A stretch of DNA of 64,000 nt from Amphibalanus amphitrite (lineage: Eukaryota > Arthropoda > Thecostraca > Balanomorpha > Balanidae). The notes beneath the pieces are model-generated. The model saw only the letters and a list, made by a program, of their open reading frames with translations, was not told the origin of the DNA and did not search any database. Both the position numbers and the translations under genes were made by a program. Positions 11,640-25,900 of the stretch are shown one piece after another (within the stretch, counting starts at the first letter, position 1; each line of letters begins with the position of its first letter). The stretch is taken from positions 248,001 through 312,000 of the forward strand of contig NW_024881627.1 of NCBI RefSeq assembly GCF_019059575.1. Direction: 5' to 3'.

Positions 11640-12744
11640 TATTTAACGGGAGAGAATTAGCATGGTTTAGGCATCGAGTCGAATTTGGCTTTTCTTAAGA
11701 TGTTCCGGTCATCAGTGTTTTCATCCAGGTAGTTTTTGGATTTTTTTTAAAGAAGCTTAGGACTGGTATTGGTTAATTTCAGTAATGCCTCATCGAGGTC
11801 CCTTTTTTTGTTCAATAGCATTTGTTTCATGCTGATGCTTTCGTTCTTACGGGGCTGTCATTTTGTAATTTCCCACTGAACTTTCATTAATTTGGATTTA
11901 ACGGGTTAAAAACTAGGCAGGAGACACGTCATTTTCCTAGAACTTTACTCTCTTGTATTTTACTATATTGTATAGTTGTATGTAGGTAGTCTATCATTCG
12001 TGATGTTCTCGTATCACCAGCCGTGCGAACAAAGAATGAGCCGTATTTACATAGTCAGGCACTGCCTTGGCCGTGGTTGATTTGGAACAAGCAGTTACTT
12101 CAAATATATGCGATATATGACATGAGTATGCAGTTCATTTCCCAGCTTTGGTAGGCAAAAGGTGATGCAGTGTCTATGAAGGTAACGGCTAGAAGAAGAT
12201 GCAATGTTCTAATGAAATCTTGAGATATCCATTGGCTCGGTGTTTAGATGGCTGTAATGGGTCCCCTCGGCGGCAAACAGCCGACATGACTTGTTTGCCG
12301 CGAATGGCTATACAACGTACAAGTTCGCCGTTTTCTGTACTGGGTTTGGTTAGTTTGGGTGCCGAACATTGACCTGTTTTTTTTACCTAAAATATGTGAT
12401 GGCTCCTACCTTTGATGTGCTCCTGATATTTGTTAACCTTGACATTAACTGTGGTAAGTAGGAATGTCATGCCCATGATGGTGGTAAGGAGATTAGCGGC
12501 TTAAGATGACGAGCTGACAACATGTTACTGCGATGTTGCCCCAGCTAAATGCGTAATATTAGGCACTGGGTAACTTTAAAAGGCTAATCATCAACACCAT
12601 CTATTAATTTAGATTAGCCAACCCTCAATTGTGTATGAATCATATAGCAATATCCAAAAGTCGCACTTAAAACACTTTCTTCTTTGCATAAGCCCACAAA
12701 CTATTTGTGTTTCGCCTTTATTACGATGCGTTGTCTTTTTGCAG
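11640..12744. other. non-coding region upstream of the large gene
   Basis: Promoter and first intron of the large plus-strand gene probably lie here or further upstream. The exon at 12745 has a good acceptor (TCTTTTTGCAG), so a 5' exon must exist, but I cannot place it. Confidence 0.4.
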
Positions 12745-12785
12745 GAACCGGAGAGCACCTGCGAGCGCCGCCATCACGCCACGTC

Positions 12786-15700
12786 ATGGAGGTATCCAGA
12801 GAGGCGACACCGGAAGACGCTTCGCCGGAAACAGACGGCGCGATTGTTAATTTGCCACCTGTCGCCAGTGTAGAGCCTGAAGCGAACTGTGATAGCAACA
12901 GTGATGATACTTTGTCAAAGCCTCAGTCGGCGGGTGTAGGGAGTGGTGCGGGTACTCCGGGCATTTCGGCCGAATGTCCGGAAGTCAAATCGCCTCCATC
13001 CTGTCCTGATCCAGTGCCTTCCCCGGATACAGTTTCAATAGGCCTAGAGAGGGACTCGGTAGCGGATAGGGATGCGATGATAAGCGCTTGTGAACCAGAC
13101 ACAGTTACAACACCTTCTAGGGTCAGCCCTGATTGCAGCTCAGGGGAGGTCGGAGCAGCTTCTTCGCCCCTGGCAGGCACTGCCGTTTCTTCCTCAAAGC
13201 AGCCACACTCGGATGTGGTAGTGACGGAAGATTATTTCCATGGTCCTGAAATTCATGACCTTCACGTGTTTAAACTCGATGTAGCAAATGGTTCCAAAAC
13301 AACAGACGTCCCGCAACGCTCAGATGAAGTATCTGATGGAATCACGTCACATTCAGAAACACTACCGGATGCAACTGGAAGTAAGTCGGTTGTAGACAGA
13401 GCAAATGATGGTGTGACGTCTTCACATGTTGATGAGGGTTCACTATCGGCCAGTTGCGCTGATGTTGAGGAAGTATCGGAAACTGCGACACAGGACGACG
13501 AAAGTTCCAAAGTATCGGAAACTGCGATACAGGACGACGAAAGTTCAAAGGTATCGGAAACCGCGACACAGGACGACGAAAGTTCCAAAGTATCGGAAAC
13601 TGCGATACAGGACGACGAAAGTTCAAAGGTATCGGAAACCGCGACACAGGACGACGAAGGTTCAAAAGTATCGGAAACTGCGACACAGGACGACGAAAGT
13701 TCAAAAGTATCGGAAACTGCGAGACAGGACGACGAAAGTTCAAAAGTATCGGAAACTGCGATACAGGACGACGATAGTTTCAAAGTATGGGAAATTGCGA
13801 CACAGGACGACGGAAGTTCAAAGGTATCGGAAACCGCGACACAGGACGACGAAAGTTCCAAAGTATCGGAAACTGCGACACAGGAGGACGGAAGTTCAAA
13901 GGTATCGGAAACTGCGAGACAGGACGACGAAGGTTCAAAAGTATCGGAAACTGCGACACAGGACGACGAAAGTTCAAAAGTATCGGAAACTGCGAGACAG
14001 GACGACGAAAGTTCAAAAGTATCGGAAACTGCGACACAGAACGACGAAAGTTCAAAAGTATCGGAAACTGCGACACAGGACGACGAAAGTTCAAAAGTAT
14101 CGGAAACTGCAACACAGGACGACGAAAGTTCAAAAGTATCGGAAACTGCGATACAGTACGACGAAAGTTCAAGATCGAAACAGATCGAACTAGTAGGCGA
14201 TGGGCAACGGGAAGACAAAGCGTCTGAAGGCGATAACATGACCGATTTATGTCGTCACACAGCATCAGTGCAGGAGGAAAACCAACATGACGCAGGACAG
14301 CCACTCTTGGGCGTTGGAGACACCTGTATGTCAAATACCAGAGAGGACGTAAAGAGCTCAGATTCAGACAAAGAGATGGATGGCTTTGGAGGGGACGTGG
14401 TCGAAAATCAGGACCGTTCACATGGTAGTCCAGGTCCGCCGGAGGATCCACCAGAAGATCTCTGGCGAATTACGGACGTGAGAACGGTTTCAGATGAAGA
14501 GCAGGTAGCGAGCTTAAAATCAAAAAAGCTTTCGGAGGGGGATGCTGAGGAGCTCCACCAGGGCGATGAGTGGACACGGACGTCTGATGATGCAGATCAA
14601 GGAGAAATTCCGCAAACCGCTGAAGCCCTCTTGAACGATGGTCACGCTTATGATGAGCCGTCTATTGTATGCAAGGCTGAACCCGAGATCCTTGTGCATG
14701 CTTCAATCAAAGAACCATCCCGTTCCTCCGAGAAAAGTGAATACCTGGTTGATGGCGTTCCGGTTGTTCTTCGAAATTTGTCTGTAAGAGTTCAGAAGCT
14801 CAGTCTGAGTAACCACCAAAGGACTTCAAACAACTCAGGTCAGGAGGGACGTGATCGGAAGAAAGTGCATATTCGTGCTCCAAGACGAAAATCGACATGC
14901 TCCAGCCCAAGATCGGGTTCTGAAGAACTTGAACAGAAGAAGAGAAATAAAGCAAACAAGAAGAAACAACGGCTAAAGGAGATCGAAGAAAGACTTCATG
15001 ATCATGACAGGGTAGAAAGGTCAGGGAGTGAAGAGTCCTTCGCTGGCTTTTCAAGAAGCGTCGTGTTTGGGAAACCTGGATCTGACTCGTACCAGATTTC
15101 CAAAAAGGTCCAGGAAAAGGTTGATCTTCTGACGGCTGGCGGCTGCAACTCCGATTGGTTAGATCATCTTGATGAAGTGTTGGATGAGGTGGTGAAAGGA
15201 GATGTCATCCACGCCCCGTCTTTCGAAGAGCATGAGCTCAATGAGCCGGGAATTTTAGAACGCAAACAAAAAGCCGGACAGAGTCGGAGACGTAGAAAGA
15301 GCTCATCGAGGTCAGAACATCGCGCACCGACTTCCTTGAATCTACCTCTCAGTATGCGGCCGATGCTGTGCCTACCAAGGCTGACAGAATCCGAGATACG
15401 TTCATATCAAAGGCCGACGATTAAAAGCACTCATTCTCAGTCCAGCGCCACTGAAGAGGATGCTTTGGCCGCATCGACTGAGTACGTGCGTCCAACTCCC
15501 AAGAGTCGCCGAAGGCGGGATTCCGCAAAAGAAGCGCGGAAATCCCCCAAGAAAGGTGAACACGTACGAAGGAGTCGGTCACGGGAAACCCAGGATGTGC
15601 CTTCAGAGGATGCGAAGACTTCTGCTGGTGAAGATGGAGGCACTCCAAAGGCTGTGCTGCCGTCGCCCATAAAGAGTCCCCATTCAACGGAAATTTTGAA

Positions 15701-16930
15701 GTCATTAAGCAAAAGCAACAAGATTGAGAGCCTGGATGCCGAGCTCGTCGCCCAAGAGCTCGACTTCCTAGAGTCGGCGGATAGCTCTGGTACCAAAAAG
15801 AACGACGCCGCAAAAGAAGTGTGGGGCAGCGCACAGAAGGGGTTTGCTGACATTTCATCCGATGACGGGGACCACGGTTTTGATGCCGCTGGGCTGATTG
15901 ATATTCTGGAAGGTGACGATGCCAGTCCCGCAGGAGGCTCTGATCCATCCAGCCCGTGTGCCAGCCCGCCGCACATGTCCGGAGGGAGCGCAACTGGGCT
16001 GGATGTCGGCTCGCCAGGCAACACTGCATCGAGCGTCTCAAGAGATGGTGACGCGGGCCCTATGTCTCCAGACGTCCCAGTCAAAGAGGATTCCCTTACA
16101 TCGCTCGCAGTGGATGTCAATCCAGTTGCACCTTGCGCCTCGTCTACACTTCCGCAGGCGGCTGATGACGGTTCAGCGCCGAGTGATGATGCTCTACCCT
16201 CGGCTAAACCAAGTGATGAACAAACTCCTCTGAAAGTTGAGGGAGGTGACCAGGACGCGCCGAAGAAGACGTACAGCATTTTCGTTGTTCATGAGGATGC
16301 CCTGCCATCTATCGCCAGCTCGCTCACGGAAGATATTGGTCCGTTGCTGGCTCAGGGAGCTGACAGTGGAATAACAGATCAGCCAGTTGAGAGCTCGGCA
16401 ATCGAACCGTCTCCAGCGGATGCGCAGCCGGCGCACCCATCCGAAGCTCAGGTAGGCTCTACTGAAGTGCCAGCTACTGCTCAGGCGCCTCGTGAGACTG
16501 TGAAAGAGGAAGCCAGGGAGGTGAAGACGTATGGTGGCTTTGTCGAATCTAGAGCCGACAAGAAAATCCGCAGGAAGTTTCGCGTAAAGCGATGCGTGGT
16601 GAGGCTGCGAGATGTCAAGTTCTCCAAAAGTCATCGAAGGCTCTACAAGAAAGCCAAAAGATATCTAACGAGGCAGCTTTCAGACAAGCTGAAACAAGCG
16701 CCATCTGGCTCGAGCATCTCCGCCGATTCGACTCAGGCTGTCAAACGTGACGAAGAACTAGCGAAAAAGGAGACGAGCCAACCCGTCGCGGAAGAAAATC
16801 GCAAGGGTCCAGGGTCAAGTCAAAGCGCCGACTCGACATCAGATGCGAAAAAGCCAAGTCAGATGACCGAACGGAGCGACAGCGCTGCAAGCGGCTCCAG
16901 TGCCTCGAAGAAGACATCCAAGGATCAAAG
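12786..16930 (+). CDS. giant protein exon 1 (first recognised coding exon)
   Basis: The exon begins at acceptor 12744. I place the start at ATG 12786 (MEVSREATPEDASPE) because it is the first ATG after the acceptor. The reading frame is open back to 12745, so an upstream coding exon remains possible. It encodes residues 1-1381, almost entirely disordered and acidic with many Ser/Thr-Pro and Ser-Asp sites. It includes the 39-bp repeat array (13473-14174), basic clusters such as SRRRRKSSSR and KSRRRRDSAKE, and a predicted basic amphipathic helix (SHRRLYKKAKRYLTRQL) near 16630-16690. It ends AG/GTGCGT in phase 2. GC content at third positions is clearly lower than in the last exon of the same gene. 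Confidence 0.75.
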
Positions 16931-19900
16931 GTGCGTATCTTCAGATTAATTCTTATTGATCGGTCAAAATCGTGCCACTTGCAATCTCTAGTGTAAAGTC
17001 ATTTGTGAAGGTGTTATGTCAATCATCCGCGTTCTCCGAGTTATCCGGTTTATTTAAAATGAGGAGTACATTCCCAAATAATCTTGAAAGTTATGCACTG
17101 TTGTTATTGTAACTCTCGATTTGACCATTCCCTGTTCTGCGAGTTTGCTTTTTTTCTTTGAGTGGTGATTTTAAAGCATAAATGTGGGGTAGGGGCACGA
17201 CACGAAGTACACTGGTACTAAAAGATTTGTTTCTTTTGCTGCAGAATCCCGAAGAAGTCTGACGGGAAGACTTCGCGGCAGAATCGGGTAGACCCGTTTT
17301 CAAGTGCGCTGAAGAGCAAAGCACCTCCGCCTCGTCTGACGAGTAAACATCCAAGATACGAGAGCACTTCCAGTTCACGTCCCTATGAAACTCCAGAAGA
17401 GAAAGAAAGACGTAAGCGGCAAAAGCTGCAGAACATTGAGCAAAAGTTGCGCGATTCGTCTGCAGTAGCTCAGGGCTCATCGCTTCTTGATACTCTGCTC
17501 ACGACACCGAAGATATCTCAACCAAAAACGAAGCCGGATAAGAAGGAGGATAAGGCTAAACCACCGCTCATCGAAAGCAAGTCTTCGACCGAACGTAAAC
17601 CCGTTCAGGAGGCGAAACCTTCTCTCTACCGAGCAAGTGGCTGGGTTCAAAGCGAAGCTGCTAAAATGACATTTGGTGGCGCACCAAACAAGCACAGTTC
17701 CAATGTCTCTAGACCAGCTGCGCACCCCGGCGAGACGCCGCATGGAAGCACAGGCCCCCACAAGGCGCCACACCGTCCCGAGGAGCAGACGGTGACGGCT
17801 AGAACGAGACCTCGGAAGACGAGGTGGGAGCCCGCCTCGCCGGAGGCCGGTGCCACAGAAGTGAGCCGGCTACCGGCACTGCCCGAGTGGGTGTCACGGA
17901 TAAATAGTGGTCGAATCGGCCCCAGAACTCCGCCTCTGCCTGCTTTGTTAGAATCCTCCGCCCCTCGATCCACCTCTCGCTGCTCAGACGGGGAAAGAGT
18001 CACTTCTGTTTACAGCGACAATCATAGATCCTCGCCGGTTCACGGTGACTACCATCACAACAAATCCCCAGTAGGTTCCTTCGGCGAACACGAGGGTCAG
18101 TCAGAGCATGCACGCAAGGACAGGGCCCCGTCAACAGGAGGTAGTCACCATGGGCGCGAATTCGGAGATAGAATGGCAGATGATCGGCGGGCAGAGTCGC
18201 ACGGTCAAGGATGTGTCGCGTCTCCGGCAGACGGAGTCTGGAGAAAGCGACAACGGTCCGTGGATGGAGACCGTGAGGAAGCTGCACGGGACCGGACTCG
18301 TAGGAAAATGTCTCCCCACGAGATGACGCCAGACGCCTCTCGGATGGATGCAGAGACGTTGAAAAACAACGAAACGGGAGGTGTTTATGGAGATGCTCGA
18401 AACACTCCTCCAGGGGAGCCTCCAGACGAGCCTCCAGACGAGCCTCCAGACGATCTTCCGGGTGATCCCGGCTGGGACGAGAGTGAGGAAGAAGTCAACG
18501 AAGAAGACGCGCCTTATTCTCCTAGCAACTCACCAATCCTGCTTTGTGATCTCAAGAACATCAAACCTCCCAAGAGGTCTCGTAAAGATGAAGGCAAAGA
18601 AAAGGACAGCGCTGCAGCGGAGAAGGAGAAGGAACCCGAGGCGCCCGTCCATCGCGAGGCCCCGAAGTCGCTCCTCAGCCTGCGTGCCTTGAAAGAAAAG
18701 GCGATGCTGTTGAGCAAAACTCAAGTGCATCCGGAAGCGGACGCCGTCGGACCGACCGAGGCACCAAAGAGTACAGTTGTAAACCCTGCCGATGTCCCTC
18801 AGGCTATTGGAGCGGTAGACGCATCTCCTTCTCCGTTTTCCTTGGCCGACTACCTGACTGGGGAGGTTCAAAGGGCGCATGAAAGGTATACCTCCCAAGC
18901 TCCCCCTGCAACCGCTGGGTCTAGCAATCAGAGTTCTGCTCCCAAAAAGTCCTCTCTTGGCCTGTTGGCTTCACTGAAAGGCAAGGCCCAGTGGCTGCTG
19001 AGCTCGGCGCCGCCGGTCGTGCCGGCGCCCCCGGCACCTCCGTGCCTTTCCGCACCAGTGGACCGAGATGACATCTACTCGTTCGGCGGCGCGCCGGCGC
19101 CCGAGCGCGAGCCCCAGCTCGATGGAGACGGCGGAGCCGGCCCGGCGGCGGCCGAGTGGCCCTCCGATCCGACGGGCCACCTGTCTGAGGCCGAGCTGAG
19201 CGAGCTGACACTGGTAAGCCTAGCGTGTATGTTCTCAGGTATCATGGTGCAAGTTACCGAGGCCGTGTCCCGCTGTGAATACCGGTGCCCCGGCTGTACT
19301 CCGTACCACGACCACCTCCGACTGAGGCTGTGTAGGCGTGCCCGCACTAGACTGCGGCCCAAGACTGTTAGCCGTGTGTGGCGGGCGATCTCGGCGAGTG
19401 CTGATCGATGGCCGTGTGGCTGATGGTGCTCGTGTGTGTGGGGCAGCTGGGGTTCGCTACTCGACAGCCGGTGTTTGTTCTCGCTGGCGCGCCGCGCGCC
19501 TCTTTCGGTTTACGGTTTTAACCGTTTTGAAATATTTTTCAGAACAAAAATGCATCCGAAAGTATCGAGCAAAACATTACTCTGGTGAGTGTAGCTTGCA
19601 CCATGATACTTAGCTAGGATTAAGTTTGTCGTTTTGTCTCTGTGTTTGTGCTTGTGTCTGTTGATGTTCTAGTCAAAATTCGATGCCAGACTTTAAAGGT
19701 GCAAGTCAGTTTCACTTCAAAATTATGTCACTTATTTCGAACGAAAATCAATTGCAGTATTTTTAGTAACTAATTTACATATCTCTTTTTCGCAATGACT
19801 AAGTGGGTTATTGTTTTTTTTTACTCAAACATTTCTAATAACTTAAGACTCCTCTCGTGCATGTTAACCTTCACCTGGGGTGGGAGGTGAATGGAGTTGG

Positions 19901-22900
19901 CCACACTCACCAGTTTTTGCTGTATAAAGCAAACCTCGGAAGATTGGTATAGTTAAGCATCCATCAATCTTGCATCGTTTGTGAAATTTTTGATCCCAGA
20001 TCAGCTAAGGATAGGTCACCAGGTCAAGTGATGTAACCATGGCTCTAAACAAAGAAAACTTTGCGATCAAATGTCATCTAGATGCTTGATACTCGGGGTA
20101 TTGCACGAGGGTATGAGTACTAACTATTCTATATCTCGTAATACTCATATGCAAAAACTTTTCGACGCGTCTGAGCACGGCAAACACGATGATGCCGAAA
20201 TCGCGGCTCTGCGATCATTTTTGGCGATGATATTTACCCAAAACAAAAACCATACCATTGGGCTTTTGACCTGACCTCAGAGGTCTCTGCGTGACCTGAC
20301 ACTTGTAAGTAGGGTACCAATTGCTGCGTCTCGTAACGGCGCTCACGTTCGTTTTTTACCGCGAGGCTAGCTCTAGTAGGGGTGAACCGGCGAGGGGGTC
20401 GTACCCCCCCCCCCCATCGGCCGGGGCGTATGCAGAAAACCATTGGGTCTGGAGAGGTTAAGTTTCGTTTTCTAATTTCTTTTTCGCCGTAAATTTTTTA
20501 GCTTGCAGTTTCTTTAGAAATTTGGTCGTAACTTGCTTGCAAATTACATGAGCATAGCTTCAACCATAATTTTCTCAATGCTTGTCTGAGAGATATGTGA
20601 ATAAGTTTGTATCTAAATTTCTAACAGATGATAGGCGTGTTTCAGTAAGTTTGCCCGCGCTCAGGTGGGATCCCAGCCGGCTTCGCCGTGGTGATGGAGA
20701 GCTCCCCAATGCCTAAAAACAGTAGTAAGAAAGTTACTTTCAAAAGTGCTTCGGTGATTTTTTATCAGGTCAATGCTAAGGTCATCAAAGGTCCTTTTTT
20801 CGAGTGTCGACATTCTTGGACGCATTGGCGCATAACTCGTAACAGGGCTACAGCGTCACGAAAAAGCGTTGTCGATAGCTTTTTCAGTCTTCTTACCGTA
20901 GAAAGCCTTTTCACCATAAGAAAGAAAGAAAGAAACAATAAGAAAGTCTTTTCACTTTTATGTGTTCTTTAACTTAATTTGAAAGGTTTCTCCTCAAAAA
21001 GGCAATAACCGTTAAAAATGTCCTGCTTATTCAAAAACTTGTATAAAAATGTATGACAATATGTTTCTTTTTACCAGCATCACATTTCACATGCCATGGC
21101 CCTTCGAATAAGTTGTTATTTAATCATTATCTTCGCCCAGGTGGGGGAGGCGTTTTTGGCCCCATCTGCCAGTTTTTGCGAGTGTTAAGGAAACCGCTGC
21201 GCGCAGCGCCGCGAAACTTTGTATAGCTTATGATACATCAACTTCGCATCGTATGTAAAAAAATTAACCCCAGGTCACGTAAGGTCAGGTCACCAAGTTA
21301 AGTGACCGTGCCTAAAAAAACTGCTACATACCAGAAGTTTGAAACTCGGGCTATTGCACAAGGGAATCAGTACCAACAACTTGTGTATCTCTGAATTTTG
21401 ATATCGATGACCTAAGGTCAGGTCAGTTTTGTGACCTCCCCATTATAAGTCAATGGGGAAATAGTGAAATGCTCTTCTTTTGGCCGAAAACACCCTCAAA
21501 CATCGGGACACATGTGAGGAAAAATGCAAATGTGACTCCTTTTATGCCCATGAGGTCACTCAGGTCATGAAACGTGACCAACAGTTTTTTTAATTTCTAT
21601 AATAACTCTGGATAGAAGCATGCTAGAGCGCTGAAAGCGCCATGAATGTGTTCAGCTCAACAATACGAATCAAATGTCATGCAACATGACTTCTGTGACC
21701 TTGACCTAAGGTCAAATTTTTGGGTTGACCTTTTCAGGTCAACATTCGACGCATCTCGACGAGACAATTGCGGTGCTTGTAAAATTGGGATAATACAAGC
21801 TTGAAGTCAAAAGTTATACAGAAACCTTTTCCGCCAAAACGTCAAATTTTGAGTTTTTGCCCTCTGGAGGCTAAACCGTTGACCATAGGTCAAATCTGAG
21901 ATCAACAATTAGAAAGACCTATGGAAGAGCTATTGAATACGCTTTTCTACAGCGCTGTAGCTCTATTGGTTTCCGACTTATGCGCCAATTGTTGAAAAAT
22001 TGTCAGGACCTGGATAAAATGGTGAAAATATTTCCTTTGGTGGCCTGAGGCCTCTAATGACCTCAGCGATGACCTGATCAACAAATGGCCTGTATGACTA
22101 TGAAAGATCTTATAGCGAATTACTTATTGCTTTTTACCGCGTCTTTTTAGCTTGCTTACTTTCTGAGATAACTTGGTGTGGTTAAAAGCCCCTTCCCTTC
22201 CCCCATCGCGAAATTGGCTGAGAGGCCCGCCCGGGCGCGCGTTAAAGGTCATTTGAAAACAATGACTTGACTGCATATCAGTCTATCTCAACACTATGGG
22301 GTGTCAACTGACCATCAGCCCGTCCCGCTCATTGCATATAAGTGTGTCGTGTTTCTCAAAACATGTCTGATTTGGCATGTGTGTTCAAAACAAGAGACTT
22401 TTACACTTTTACACCAACTGACAGTGGTCATGAAGCTGACCTGACCGCAGGTGGCAGAAATAAAAAACCCTAGATTTATGAATTGGTGGCACTGGTACAC
22501 TCATGCAATCTACACAATTTTAAACTTTTTGAAGCAAGATATGGGAATGACACGATCGCAAAGTTCTAGAGGCGAATGTGGCCCAGAGGATCCGTTCCCA
22601 TTAATAGATGCCCCCATAAAATGTACTCCTTATTTATTGTTCAGCTACAGATCAATGGGTGTGCGCCTTTGAGTCCCCCGCTGAGATGTGCGTTTGTTTG
22701 GTGATAACCGCCGCGCACTATGGCCTGTATCTCGGGTTTGTGTGCATTACGCTGACGCTCGTGACCGGTGCCTGCGCACAGGGGAAGGCGTTCAACGATG
22801 AGCGTCTGGACCTCACCATCACGCTGGACGGCGTGCTCACCAGCGCCTTCTTCCTCATCTCCATCGACCCGCTGCGCATCAAGTAGGTGGCGCGTGCGCG

Positions 22901-25900
22901 CGGTAGCTTCCCGGTCAGCCGCCGGAGCTCTCTGCCCGCCTAAATCCCTCCACTGGCCATGGCTTACAACCCCGGAAATTCTCTTAAAAATGATTGCTAT
23001 TGGCCCGCTGTGTCTTTCCCTCGGTGTCGATGAATCAGCTAGAAAAGTTTTACGTTTGTCCGATGCTCCTTCTTTCATCATTCGTTATAGAAATATGCCT
23101 GTCCAGTGTTCAGTCTCAACATAGCAGACACTACAGTAGCAATGGTTGGCAACATGGCGATCTTATTCGACAACTTTTTTTGACTGTCGATATTTGTCTT
23201 AACCCGCGCCCTGCTGGGGGGGGGGGGGGGGTGTTTGAACACCCCCCCTTGTGGTTTTTCGCGAATATCTCAAAAACGGCGGCGCGGAGCGCCGCCGTTT
23301 TTGGTACACCTTATCATACATCAATTCTACACATGTTGTAAAAATTTCAGACCAAGGTCATTCAAGGTCAGGTCACCAGGTCACTTCAAGTGACCTCACC
23401 TCATAAAAACTTTCAATGTCTGTCATAGCTACACCGAGTGACCGATCGCTTTGAAACTTTCAGCGATTGCTAAGAGCAATAGCATGTACAAAATGTATAT
23501 CTCAGAATTTTGATATCGATGACCTAAGGTCAGGTCAATTTTGCGACCTCCCCATTATAAGTCAATGGGAGAAAATTGAAATGCGCCTCTTTTGGATGAA
23601 AGCCATTATAAACACTCCCAAACACCGAATTACAAGTGGTTTGGACACACTGAACTTGAAAATGGTGTCCGTGACCCTAGTTTATGCCCTGAGGTCATCT
23701 TAGGTCACGAATGGTATCTAACAGTTTTTCGCAAATAACTTTTGATAGAGGCATGCTAGAGCGATGAAAACGCCTTAGATGTGTTCAGCTCGACGATACG
23801 GATCGACTGATATGCGACATGACCCTTTCCGGTCAGGTCATGACCTTGACCTGAGGTCAAATTTTCAAGTTGACCTTTCAAGGTCAAGTTATAGTTCATT
23901 CGATGCGTCTTGACGGGAGAAACACGTAGCCGGTAAAAGTAAGCTCGTACAAGGCTTGGATCAAAAGTTATTGTAGAAAAACTGTTTTCGAAAAAATCGG
24001 CTATTTTTGCAGTTTTTGCCCCCTGCAGGCAAAACCGTTGACGTTAGGTCAAATCTGAGAGAATTACTCAGAAAGGGCGTTAATAGGGCTATCGAATGCG
24101 CTTTTCCGCGGCGCTGTAGCTCTATTGGTTCCCGAGTTATGCGTTGGCTTCTTGGAAATTTTCGACATTCGACCTGGAAATCGGCGAAATTTTGCCTTCA
24201 ATGACCTCTGGTGACCTGACCTTTGACCTGACCAAAAAATTGATCGAAGTGATTTCGTCATTATTTTTTACGCTCTTTCGAACGCCGCCTTCCGCGTATC
24301 GCTACGTGGCCCAGGAGCCGAGTTACAAGGGGGGGTGTTCAAACACCCCCCCCCCCCAGCAGGGCGTGGAAATCCAGGACCCCCAGCAGGGCGCGGGTTA
24401 AGAAGTCTCGATATAGACTTACTGTTTGAAATATTTACCTTGAATAATGTGCTTATCGTTTTTGTCACCACATCGGACTTCCATCTGTTTGAGAATAGTG
24501 TTCAGTAATCCATATGTTGACCGAAGCCATGGCCATTGACTGCGCTCGGTAGGGTGGTGGCGCTACATGTGCGCTCTGTAGAGACGCCGCGTCTAGCCCC
24601 CTGTCCTCCCCGTGGAGCCGCCGCGTCTGACCCATCCCCCTCCCCCGCCCCGCGCAGGTGCAATGTGTGCGGCGTCTCGCTGCAGGGCTTCGATGCGTAC
24701 AAGTCGCACGTCGACTCGCCCGAACACCAGAAGAAATGGCAGTTCGCGCTGGACAACCCCAATCACAGTGAGTGCGCGCCGGCCGCCTCCTCCTGCTGGC
24801 CATGGCAGCGGGGGATCTCTGATGTTTGGCCGTGTACGTTCATTTTCGTAGCGGCTCATAAGTCAGTAATTTTGAGCTGTTGGCTGGCTGACTGACAAGG
24901 GTGAAAAGTAATCTGTGGAAACGTGTTCGTGTTGGTTCGCTTCGAGCTGTTCTGATAACCGTTGTCTGTGTTCGTTTCAGAGCCGAATTTCATGCCCCAG
25001 GCTGGGTTCAAGGAGCCGGTGAACCGGTTCCTGTACCTGCTCAAGAGGTCGCTCAATGAGCAGCTGCAGATGATGGGCCCCGGGTTCCGGCCGCGGCTGC
25101 CGACTGTGGCTAACCCGCGCGTGCTGGCGCCGCTGGTGATGCGCGGCCCGCGGCCGCCGTTCGGCTGGCGCGGCCCGACGCCGCCGCCGGGCGCCTGGCG
25201 CGGACCCCGGCCCGGCATGCCCTTTCCGCCCGGATTCCGCGGGCCCCGTCCAGGCGGGCCGTTTTTTCGCGGGCCCCGGCCCCATATGATGAGGCCGGGG
25301 CTTAACATGGAAAATAACGGCGAAGACTGGGGAGACGGCTCTGAGGAGTGGACCGGCGAGGAGGGCGAGGGCGAGGAGTACGCCGAAGAGGAGCAGGAGG
25401 CCGGCGCCGAGGGCGAGGAGCAGCAGGAGGGCGCCGACGCGCCGCCGGGCGAGGAGCCGCCGGTGCCGGGCGCGTCCGGACCCGGACCCGGACAGATGGC
25501 GGCGCCCTGGGCACCCGGACCCGGCGGCCCGAGACCCTTCATGGCGCCCGGAGGACCAAGGCCTGGAGGACCGATGGCGGGAGGCCCGAGGCCCGGAGGC
25601 CCCATGGCGGGAGGCCCGAGACCCGGAGGTCCTAGGCCTGGAGGACCAAGGTTCGGGATGCCAGGAGGTGTCAGACCGGGAGGGCCCAACCAAGCGCAAG
25701 GCCAACAGATGGGCATGCCAGGACAACAGACGGGGATGCCAGGACAACAAATGGGCATGCAAGGACAACACATGGGGATGCCAGGACAACAAATGGGCAT
25801 GCAAGGACAACAAATGGGCATGCAAGGACAACAAATGGGCATGCAGGGACAACAAATGGGCATGCCAGGACAACAAACGGACATGCAAGGACAACAAATG

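Noticed and set aside
13262..14239. 325-codon minus-strand frame
   Set aside because: Shadow of the 39-bp coding repeat; no splice or start context of its own.
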